64,000 bases of DNA from Patiria miniata (Eukaryota > Echinodermata > Asteroidea > Valvatida > Asterinidae), in contig NW_024037072.1 in the NCBI RefSeq assembly GCF_015706575.1, positions 18,539,162 through 18,603,161 of the forward strand, written 5' to 3'. How positions within the stretch are numbered: position 1 is the first letter of the stretch; each line of letters starts with the position of its first letter. The notes under the pieces were generated by a model that saw only the letters and a program-made list of their open reading frames with translations, was not told the DNA's origin and did no database searches. Below, in pieces: positions 32,016-43,100 of the stretch. Both the position numbers and the translations under genes were made by a program.

Positions 32016-32693
32016 ACTCTAAGTCATAGCCAAGTAATTTGGTTTTTGGCTTCAACTCTTTCGGGAACTAGATTTCAAAAACATCCACCTCAAATTTAAT
32101 GATAACAACTTTAACATGGCTGAAATGCATATGGGAAAGACTATTTTCTTACATGTAATATTTTCATCTTGGAAATTATTTTCACAGATCACATCACAAA
32201 CACTCACATACCAGAAATAAAGAACGAACATATTTAAATTATCATTGGAAGTCTGATTCGTTGCATACACAATAACCCTTCAATTATATCATATTTAATA
32301 CATGTATGTATGCAAAGGGCCTTTCTGCGAATGTACACTTTGTTTCTTTTAGGGAATTTAAATAAAACAAGAGTTAAAGCCACGATTTGAAACTGCATAA
32401 ATCAATGGCAAGTAAGAACAGGCAAGAATACACTCTAAAAGTCACTTCACCAACAACACATTTACTCCATACAACATTTTCTGAAACGAAAACTTCACTT
32501 GAAAATATGGCCCTTTGTTAGACTGGTCCCTGCCCCCCTATAATATGGGGACCGGTAGCTAGTTCCCATTTAAAGCCATTGACTGGATCACCTCTGCGCA
32601 TGCGCAGCATTATTTTTGATTTTTGAAAACGATGTTCACACAGCTTTGCGCATGGATGACACCTGAACACATGGCTATCAAAACAAATGACTC
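32016..32693. other. Intergenic DNA with one NRF1-like palindrome
   Basis: No gene is supported. CTGCGCATGCGCAG at 32594-32607 is a perfect NRF1-type palindrome, possibly chance or transposon-derived. Confidence 0.4.
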
Positions 32694-32697
32694 TTAA

Positions 32698-33218
32698 AGG
32701 GAATGTACAACATTTGCTTTTGCTGCCCGTTTCAGAAATAAATGGATTGGAGGATAAGTATGTTACATGTACATAAAATATTGTTTAACTGACTTGTTTC
32801 ATGTTTTGGGCTTGAATATGCTGGAAAAACCAAGAAAACCTATCATGTTCTTGTAGTCTGGTTCCATGACCCCACTTAAGATGAAACGAAGCAATTAATA
32901 CACTTTGGGGAATTGTAAGGTCAGAGAATCAGTCTAGCAGGCTTGTACCCCTTCACAGGTGTGTGATCAATTGCAAAGAAAAGTCAGAATGACTAAATAT
33001 GAAAAATTAAGAACAGTTTTTGAAAAAAGCCAGTTTTTTCCAACGCTGGTCGGCCGACCAGCGTTGGAAAAATACAGTTTTTCTTGAAAATGTCAGCCCG
33101 CCAGGAGCCACGATTTTAAAGGATGCTTTAGACTGTCATTCCCTAACAATTTAGTAAGGTATTTCGTGATAATTTGACCATTTCGTTTTTTGATGTTTGC
33201 AAATGTTGTATTTTCCCT
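32698..33218. mobile_element. TTAA-flanked palindromic MITE, family alpha copy 1
   Basis: It is flanked by TTAA at 32694-32697 and 33219-33222. The ends AGGGAATGTACAACATTTGC and its inverted copy match. A 38-bp perfect palindrome lies at 33035-33072 (CCAACGCTGGTCGG half). TTAA duplications are used by piggyBac and Kolobok transposases. No coding capacity. Confidence 0.8.
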
Positions 33219-33931
33219 TTAACACAACCAGTGGGCAAATTCACCACAGTGTCTGCACGAAGGCAATTTTTAAGCATTTGAACTGCATAGGTTTCAAATA
33301 CTGAAAGGCAGTGCCACTCTCTTTATCGATAGTTGCCAGAGACACTTTCGAATTCAGCAAAAATCGAAGCTCATCACCACGCAAATTGCACATTACTGGT
33401 GGTCTTGTTGCCTCATGCAATAGGCTGGCTCCTTGCTAACATAATCCTTGTGATTTTGTGTTCGGGGGTGGGAATCAGACCTGGGCTAGTCCTGCATATA
33501 ATTTGCATACATTAGGAGGAAAAGGAGAACCTCCTAATGTATTCAGGATTCATTGCTAGCTACCTGTCCCTATACATTCAAAATCCGAAGGAAAATGGAG
33601 GGACTAGGAACCAGTCTATCCCTTTGTAATCAGTCTTCCATTGTTTACAACTATAGATTACACAAAATATCAATTAGAAGCAATTAACCCAATTAAGCAA
33701 GTACTCTGCATAAGTGCTCATACAAAAATATGAACATATTTACATGCGTTTATCAACATCTAATTTTTGTATAGCTTCGCTGTGGTCTCATAAATCAAAC
33801 AGTGAATACAGCACGTCCAACGCACTGATCTGTTTAAATGCCTGCATTTTTATTCTTCTTTAGTTATGCCCAGAAAAGACAATAAGTAAAATACATGATT
33901 ACAGGATTCAGGATTAATAAGAACTACTTAA
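33219..33931. other. Intergenic DNA, nothing recognised
   Basis: AT-rich spacer between two MITEs; no gene or repeat signature was found. Confidence 0.45.
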
Positions 33932-34420
33932 AGCTATAGTCCATCATTTGCAGCCATCCGAAAAAGTAACTGGCGTATTATTGTTGAAAAACATACTTGG
34001 TTGAAAGATAGTAAGGGGACTAAACTCCCTGTTAAATGATTCTTTCTGGCAAGCCATCATTTTGAAGTAATCAACGAAAGAAGGCCTTTCCAACGGTGCG
34101 TCTTAAGACGCACCGTAGAAAAATTTAAATTAGTAGTTCGTTTTGTTAATCGGCGCAGCGCACGCAAGCATTGGCACGACGCACAGGTGCGCGCGCGCGG
34201 TTGCTATAATTCGTTGGATCAGTGCGTGACATTGCGTATAGCTGCAATTCAAAACAATTCAAAACAATTCAAAACATGATTCAGCAACTTTTGATTTGAA
34301 ATTGAGATCCTAGAATGCTGTTTTTCTCGGAATACACAGCTGAAGCCGAGCTGAAACTTCATCAGGTTAGTTGTTCAGTGTCCTTCATTAGATTTTGAAC
34401 ACTTTTGTTGCTTTTTGTTG
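33932..34420. mobile_element. TTAA MITE family beta, partial copy
   Basis: It starts after TTAA 33928-33931 with AGCTATAGTCCATCATTTGC and follows the beta elements at 35462 and 46284 (ATTATTGTTGAAAAA, ACTAAACTCCCTGT, CTTCATCAGGTTAGTTGT). It has its own central palindrome CGGTGCGTCTTAAGACGCAC near 34098. I could not find its right end. Confidence 0.65.
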
Positions 34421-34714
34421 GGATCGATAGTCCTCAATTCTCAATATTTTCAATACGTTGTAAATGCTTTCTGTCCTTTCACAGAGTCCTAGTACGTATT
34501 GCCCCTGACTGGATAAGCCTGGTCAGGACACAAAGTTAATGCAAATAAATATATTTAAAAAAATAGGATCGTTTACACATTGTAGGTTCTATACATGGCG
34601 CCCAAATGTACTGCATTGCCGTAAAATCTCGCAGGTTTTGAGGTCAATCTGCATGCTCTATTATGGGGTAATCCTATAGAAAAGCACTGCCCGGCTCTCT
34701 TCAGCCAACAACCA

Positions 34715-34926
34715 GGTTCCAATTTCATAGCGCTGCTAACAGAACTTCTGTCCAGTTCATAGAGACCCTTAAGCAGTAAGCTCAGCAAAAGTATGCTTAA
34801 CCACAGAGGAAAAAGTACAACCGTTAGCACATCCACGCCATGAAATAGTGCTTAAGCAGCAGCATTTTCTGCTATGGCAAGCACAACTTTTCTGCTAACT
34901 GTTGAGCAGTGCTGTGATAGTGGGCC
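34715..34926. mobile_element. Short imperfect inverted-repeat element
   Basis: GGTTCCAATTTCATAGCGCT on the left faces an imperfect inverted copy ending GTGATAGTGGGCCC. The interior is rich in CTTAAGCAG/CTGCT words. The family is not identified. Confidence 0.45.
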
Positions 34927-35461
34927 CAGGGCTTAGTCAAAGTGACAGTGTGTCAGTTATAAGTCAGTGAGATAGGTAGTACAAAGGAGACACTTGGGTG
35001 GCCCACTGGAACCAGCAACAATATAAGAAAATTGTTTATGATGAGTTTTTATCCAAGTTTGAAGGGTTCAAACTTAAAAGAACACGTGGATCATAATCGT
35101 CAGATTCCAACCACTAATAAAACAATTTGCACTTTTGCATGTCACAACCGCAACCTCCTAATGCTGCAAATAATGTAGTATAGACCAATACGGGGTCGCT
35201 ATCACTTTGATCACGGAAGCCCTTTCACAGTGGCGATAGAATTGTGCTAGCTATTGTTCAGATCATCCATCATAGGGTAGTACTGTAGCTTTGAACAATA
35301 GTGTACACAATGTATTCACCATCGAAGAGGGCCTCGTGACTGGGTGTACAGTGATCGTGTACCTAGCTAGATTCGTCTATAAATGTATATTAGTACGTTT
35401 GGCATCATATCATTCAAACAAACAAGGATACTTTGCGGAGTCAAGAAAATGCTCCTTTTAA

Positions 35462-35968
35462 AGGTAGAGTGCATTATTTGCAGATATCCAAAAAGTACTG
35501 ACAAAATTATTGTTGAAAAGCATACTTGGTTTAAAAACAGTAATGGCACTAACATGTACATGTAACTCCCTGTAAAATTATTCTTTCTGGCATGCTGTCA
35601 TTTTGAAGAAAACAATAAAAGAAGGCAATTTCAAAGATGCGTCTAACGACGCATTTTTTGGAAATTTCCGTTTGAAGTTCGTTTTCAATTCAGCGAAGCT
35701 GTGAATGGGTGCGCGCGATCGTCGACACGACACACGTGCACAAACATGCACTCTTGTTTTACTATACTCTCAAGGACAATGCTTTGTGTTTCCCTTTGCC
35801 CCTATAATATAGCACTCTTCCATAGACTAAGCACACAAACTTACTACAGAGGACCGTTACCAACAAAAGACCCAACTCCCGAGGACTGAAAGGATCTGTT
35901 GTTCTCCCTTTGTGTGTCGGTCCTTGGGGGTTATGTAGAACATATACAACAAATGATATACTCTACCT
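35462..35968. mobile_element. TTAA MITE family beta, complete copy
   Basis: Flanked by TTAA at 35458-35461 and 35969-35972. The ends AGGTAGAGTGCATTATTTGC and CAAATGATATACTCTACCT are inverted copies. Left-half homology with 33932 and 46284. It includes GATGCGTCTAACGACGCATT, a short palindrome, near 35635. Confidence 0.8.
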
Positions 35969-35972
35969 TTAA

Positions 35973-37085
35973 CAAAAACTGAAAAACTGAAATCGAGGCA
36001 ATTTTTTTTCTTTCTTTTTTGGCTGAGGGAAAGTCAAAATCTGTCTGTTCTTCTCATTAAACTTCAAATGAATATAAGTTTTACTTAAATAGCTTATATC
36101 AATAATCTATGCTGCAAACAAACATATTTCGTTAAAAAGATCCAAAAGATCCAATATACAAATAGCGAGTCGTACTGCTTTTATCTTATACACTGTACTG
36201 ATTTTTATATTTGAATATGCGGCCTTAAACACCAATTTTATGTACACAACTCCAAAACAAAAAAAAACACCCAAAAAGGAAAAACAATGTACTGTACACA
36301 CTGTATCTTATTAATAATCAACAGTAATTGAATTTGTTTAAAATTGAAAGCAAGTTTCATACATTATAATTTCTTTCAAGTGACTTTGGTTTTGTACACC
36401 TTATTGGTTTGACTCCTAGTCTTTGTACTGACACAGATATCCTGTTACATTACCACTCTTGGTACCTTGTTGGTAATCTTCAATGTTATAGGCCTCATTA
36501 GAGGTGCACCTTCTTACGAAATAGCCAAAAATAGCATTTTGGGATTGTCAATACACCATTTTTTTTATATGATACTTCTAACTTGATTTTGTGGATATAA
36601 ATGTTTGTGTTCCCTGAAATTCTTTCTTTAGATAATTACATGAAAAACTGCAACTTTCGAAAGTACATGAATTAGTTGATTGTAGTAGTATTACACTATA
36701 CTTTCAACAATCCACGTATTATTGTTATGCGAGAAATGCCTTTGAGAGCCTTAGACAGTGTGAAGTCTCCCTGAAGTCATTTAATGAAACACTTATGACG
36801 GACTTAACTTGACAAATGAGAATTTGGTTTTTGTACTTTGAAAAATCCCACAGCATGTGGAAATCTGCTTTTTGGTACGTAAGGCATCGTATTGCAATAA
36901 CTGCCCAATGAACTGCTGCTACATCAGATTCAAACCAGCCATCGGTTTCGGCTATTTTATACATAAGATGTAAGTTTTGAGAAAATTCTCTGTAACTTCA
37001 TTTCCCATGGTTTTGAGATGCGGTGTACGTCATTGACTCCATACGGGCCTAGCTGGGTCAGAGGTCATGCTATGGAGGTCAAGGG
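35973..37085. other. 3' flank / probable 3' UTR of the PARP6/8 gene
   Basis: Downstream (minus-strand sense) of the PARP stop codon. A minus-strand ATTAAA at 36780-36785 is a possible polyadenylation signal. No other feature was recognised. Confidence 0.4.
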
Positions 37086-37185
37086 TCATGGTGCACAGCA
37101 GTCGGCCATGGCTGCGATGATTTCCCTGGTGTACTTCTCTTGTGTTGTATCTACGGCTTGGTCACCGACTTTCCCGTCTTCGTAA
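37086..37185 (-). CDS. PARP6/8: PARP6/8 terminal exon
   Basis: It encodes YEDGKVGDQAVDTTQEKYTR then EIIAAMADCCAP and TGA. The Tyr of VYEDG takes the third catalytic position. The acceptor TTATAG lies only about 70 bp from a tandem array filling much of the last intron. Confidence 0.96.
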
Positions 37186-40100
37186 CTATAAAACAAGACC
37201 CCAAAAAACATCAGATGGGGTTTTCTTATACAAAATGGCAGTGTTGTAGACAAGTCCTCACAAGTCAGTGAAAAGTCAATCACAAGTCAATCACAAATCA
37301 GCGAAAAGTCCATCACAAGTCCATCACAAGTCAATCACAAGTCAATCACAAGTCAGTGAAAAGTCCATCACAAGTTAATCACAAGTCCATCACAAGTCAA
37401 TCACAAATCAGTGAAAAGTCCATCACAAGTCCATTACAAGTCAATCACAAGTCAGTGAAAAGTCCATCACAAGTCAATCACAAATCAGTGAAAAGTCCAT
37501 CACAAGTCAATCACAAATCCATCACAAGTCAATCAAAAGTCCATCATAACTCCATCACAAGTCCATCACAAGTCCATCACAAGTCAGTGAAAAGTCCATC
37601 ACAAGTCAATCACAAATCAGTGAAAAGTCCATCACAAATCCATCACAAGTCAATCAAAAGTCCATCATAACTCCGTCACAAGTCCATCACAAGTCCATCA
37701 CAAGTCAGTGAAAAGTCCATCACAAGTCAATCACAAATCAGTGAAAAGTCCATCACAAATCCATCACAAGTCCATCACAAGTCAATCACAAGTCAATCAC
37801 AAGTCAGTGAAAAGTCCATCACAAGTTAATCACAAGTCCATCACAAGTCAATCACAAATCAGTGAAAAGTCCATCACAAGTCCATTACAAGTCAATCACA
37901 AGTCAGTGAAAAGTCCATCACAAGTCAATCACAAATCAGTGAAAAGTCCATCACAAGTCAATCACAAATCCATCACAAGTCAATCAAAAGTCCATCATAA
38001 CTCCATCACAAGTCCATCACAAGTCCATCACAAGTCAGTGAAAAGTCCATCACAAGTCAATCACAAATCAGTGAAAAGTCCATCACAAATCCATCACAAG
38101 TCAATCAAAAGTCCATCATAACTCCATCACAAGTCCATCACAAGTCCATTACAAGTCAATCACAAGTCCATCACAAGTCAATCACAAGTCCATCACAAGT
38201 CCATCACAAGTCAATCACAAGTCCATCACGAGTCAATCACAAGTTCATCACAAGTCAATCACAAGTCCATCACAAGTCAATCACAAGTCCATCACAAGTC
38301 AATCACAAGTCCATCACAAGTCAATCACAAGTCCATCACAAGTCAATCACAAGTCCATCACAAGTCAATCAAAAGTCCTCACAAGTCCATCACAAGTCCA
38401 TCACAAGTCATCCAGTCCCAAGTCAAGTCATAAGCTATTCCAATTATCCGTGATGAAGGCAGTCCTTTGTTATTGTTTGTCCCCTCTAGTGATCGAGCTT
38501 GTGATTTGACTTGTGATTTACTTGTGACTGGACTCGGTGATGAACTCGTGATTTCCTCATGTACCATATCAAAACTGTAATACGCCGGAATTCCTGTCAG
38601 AAAATTCTGTTCCCACTTTTTTGGGGGTCACAATTGATGTTAACTAACATAAACATCATTTAAATTTGTGACATCTGAAAATATGCAATCCATTTATGAA
38701 ATAAGTTACCAGAATACACAATAATAAAAACAATTGGATGATTTTGTAAGAAGTGGGCCATACTTACACAAAGCACACAAAAAGACAACTCAATACATTT
38801 TCTTCTATTTTAGTTGTTAGATAAGTCTAGACTTACACAAAGAAGAATCTTGTGCAGACGAGGTCGGGGTTGGTGCAGACCCACACGTGGCCGTGCTTGG
38901 TGAGATCCTTGGAGTTCACCACTGCAGAAGCGAACGGACAATGTTCAGAAGCATTGAAGACCAAATTTTGTGATATTCTTATGTACTTTATATCTTTCAG
39001 AAAACAGAGTTTTGAATGGAAACCAGCCTCACTTAAACAATGTGGAAATCAAGTGAAAGTGTTTGACCTTTATAACCAGTTGCTTGCTTTTTTTTCTGTT
39101 GACTGAATTTGAATAGTCAGAGTGCTTGCTTAAAAATATAATCTGACTGTTGGTGACTAGCCTGTGTAAAAAGCATGGCAGGGGAATTGGATGGAATTTT
39201 TTGACTGTCTGTGACTGTTCAAACAATAAGAGGATTAATGAAACCAAAATGCAATACCTCAATGACATGGTACATTATAAGATTTATTCGGTACCCGCTG
39301 CTATGCACATCAGATTCGAACCAGCCAACCGATCCCGTAAGCTCGGTGGTCAAGTGGTAAGACATCTGCACTAGAAAGCAGGAGGTCATGGGTTCGAGTC
39401 CCACCCGAGTGATTTTTTCCAACTTTCACTCAGGAGGTAACACACTGAGTATACAGTGTTTAAACGTCGGTGAAGGACAGAACCTAATTTGATTGACATA
39501 GTACATGTAAAGCCATCAGTCTACCTACCTTCACATAGTGCAATACACGTCAAGTTCTTGCTTTGTAAGAACCTACAGGTAGACATCGGGGCATTCTGTT
39601 GCAAACAAACGCACACACCAAAGAAAAAAAGAAGACATTTTTAAGTGACTTATTTATTTTTTTGTCAATTTTTAGGGTTGTGCTCAAACCTATTCCAAGC
39701 TCGAAATTTTGTATAGTTTTTCTTTTGTCTGTGTCTGTATTTGAAACTGATGCATAAGTGAAGCAAAACACGCCCCAAATTGGAGTGCACAACCAGTAAA
39801 TGAGAATTACATTTCTTTCTGCGCAAACATTGCGCGTGTGCACTTCCAATTTTTGTCATACACATGAAACTGCAGCTATACACGTAGGTATGCAACAGCA
39901 TTTGTTGCACTCTCTTGATGCATTTAGAACCGAGATGACTGGGGAAATTCCATCCTGTCATTCTAAAGTTATACAATCGAGCACAATCATACAACATGCT
40001 TGTGCCAGCAAGGCATCCCACGAGATGGAATGAAGAGTTAGCGCTCTAGCATGGGTGTTGCGAGAGAGAGGGGGGGGGTGAGGGGTTGGCAATGGGGGGG

Positions 40101-43100
40101 GGGGAACACAGAAAATCCCCACCCCTCCCCCCAGGAAAAAAAAACAAAAAGAGGAACAAAAAGGAAATGAAAAAGGGGCAAAGTCAATATTATACTGTTA
40201 ATTGGATGTCTATTTAACACCAAATAAATTGCTGAAAAGGGGGCCTAAAATGCAGCAGTTTAACAGTGTAAATATTAAATGTTATAATCATCAAGTGGAT
40301 TTTAATTCTGATAAAATGTACAGTTAACTACAATAATTATATAAGAAATTACTCATCCAACTTTTTCGCTGTAGTAGAAATTGGCTTGAAACACCATGGT
40401 GTCGGACGTACTCAGAAAATCTATAATTTTTTGGGGTGTACTTTTCAAGTAAAAGTAACACCTGGACTTCATTTTTTGAAGTTTTAGCATTGAGGTTTAT
40501 AATTTCTTGGAATTGCCCATTTGTAATTTTTGACCAAAGCGTCAAATGATGTCCAGTCCCCCCCTTCAATTTTGTTAATTGCCAGTGATTTCTTGCATCG
40601 CTTCTGGTGAGAGCTTTGCCGCTTCTAGAAAAAAATCCTGGCGAAGCCCATGTGCTCTATAGGCCATCAGCCTGGGGGTTTGGCTGGTATCAAATCAGGG
40701 CATAAATGATTATAGTACGCATGCGCAAGGTATACCGCCCCTAGAGTGGTAACAAGCATTTTGATGGACATTTTGAGAAAAAAAAGGGTGATAACACCCA
40801 AAAAGCTGCCACCGCTGCAATGCTATCACATATTTTCCAACTCTGGAGGTGTATACCTTGCCAAAAATCGCTATGATGATTATTCCCACTCATTTGATAC
40901 CGGTGGCCAAAATTTTGGACCGAGGCTGATGGCCTACTAGCTCTATGGGCAAAACACACAGCGGCTGCTACTTACCCGGTTGACCTGCGAGTCGTTGTGT
41001 CCTGATTCTGCAGACAGCTTCTTGGCTTGCTTGTGGATGCCATGTCCCATGCCAGAGTAGCCAAACGACACGCTAGAGTGGGGACTGAGGTAGATACCTT
41101 TCCCGTACACAGCACCATGCATCTACAGGTCAACACAGAGCAGATTACAAACAGTGCAAGATTTGATAAGGAAATCCACACACTTCATGAGAGCAATGCA
41201 CAATACAGAACGCCAGCTAGCAATTGCCTCAAAGAACACACTTTCCAACTTTGTCGTCCTATGGGCTCCGTGCGCCAAAAAGAGGGCGCCCTTTTTCCTA
41301 GCGACAACGTCCCATGGGCAGGACATTTCGCTGGTTGACGCGCACGGTTCCTTGTGTGTGACGCACGTACACCAGGGGATTTGTACTATGTACACACAGT
41401 GGCCGCACTTTGCGCTTCTCGGCAAAATTGCAGTCAGGCAAGATGGCGTCGGTCTGCCACCCCAACTGTACTTTCTTTGCCGGTGAGGGGGTACTTGTGA
41501 ACAGTACTTGTGAACTGATAATATAGATTATCCCACACAAATATAAATAGACCTATCCATGAAGGCCCGGCCCCACAATTTATTGACCAATCACAGTGGT
41601 GCTCATATCCCACATGTGCATGAGAGTCCGACATGCACATACATGTTTGTGTGACATGCGAGAACGGGCTTTGACAAAAATGATTAAGGGGGGGGGGGTG
41701 TCCCCCCTCCCCTTATTACTTTTTGTCGGCAAAACAGTCCTGCTGTCGGCAAAATTGTGTGTATGTTAGCAAATGTGCCAGGATGAAGAGCGTCACCTAT
41801 TGTCTGACAGTGTCCATGATCGTCCGCTTTGAACAGCGCACCCTATAGAAAGATGTTGTCCAGCCGCCCCCTTTTTTGTTGTTGATTTTATCGTGGCCAT
41901 GTGACTGGATCAAAAATACTGTCTAGTAATCTACCCAAGTGTTGTTGCCAACATGCACAGTGGGCAGGTCTTACTGGATTGTCTGTTGGGGGGCACACAA
42001 TTAGAAAACAGGTGTTTTTACACCCTCCCCCAAGGTTTTGTCACCTCTTCAGCTTAAAACCGCAAGCAACAGAAACACACAGCCCATAGATTTGCATGAT
42101 GTGTAATTCTTCATTACCCCTTCTATGCAGGCATGCAACTTGGAATTTAGAGAAAACGAGGAAACTCCAAACCACACAAACTTTGTACAGTATTTTTCAA
42201 TTTGTAATGGAATTCCTAATGGAATTTCTGTTTTAGCCTCTGAAGAAGAACTTGCTAAGTTCGCAACGTCAGGCCACATTAATTATTAGATTTATATATT
42301 TCAGGTCCATCCAGTCAGTAAGCAGTTTGCAGCAGTCTTACTTTTTTTCATGGAATTCCTAAGAAGTAAAAAATGAGGAAAACAGCAGATCCGAGGAAAA
42401 GTTGCATACCTGTGTAAGAAATCCAGCCTGAATTATTGTCAGGGCGAGAAAGATTCGGAATTTGTACATTAATTACACCTTAAGTAAACGTGGGCAGCTT
42501 TTTGTGTTTGATGTCTCATTAAAAATGGACTAATTTTTGTATTGCTAAAATATAGCAATTTTTTTTTATTGAAAATATATATTTTGGGGGGATGAAATGT
42601 GAACAAAGCACAGGGAGCGCAACCTAACTAAAATCTTCATTAATTTAAGAGTTGAGTACATATATAAACGGCCATTCATATGGACGATAATGTCCCTCTG
42701 TCATGTTTTCACCAATCATAAATGCGCCATGACTTCATAAGATTGGTAGTATTGGCTCATGTTGCAATGTTACACCTACCTGATGTTTAGTACCGGAAGC
42801 ATTAATGAGACCATGTCTCAGGATGGAATGCCAGTTCTCTATATGGGAACCGCTGCAATGCAAACACAATGAGAAGAAGAAAAGTTAGGATAGTTTATGA
42901 GAATATGTTATGCTATACAACGCCTGAATAAATCCCAGTCATCTGATTGGTGGGTTGTTGATCACGTGACACTGAATTATTTCGTCACCGTTTTCACTAA
43001 GAGCCACATATGTCAATTTTAAAGAAAAAGCGTTTTCGAGATAATCACAAAAGAAGTTTCTCATATTTTAAAACTGCTAAAAATACCACTTTGCAACAAC

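Noticed and set aside
37356-38121. Ser/Lys/His-rich repeat protein frames
   Set aside because: Produced by the 11-bp array inside a PARP6/8 intron; no start context or splice support.
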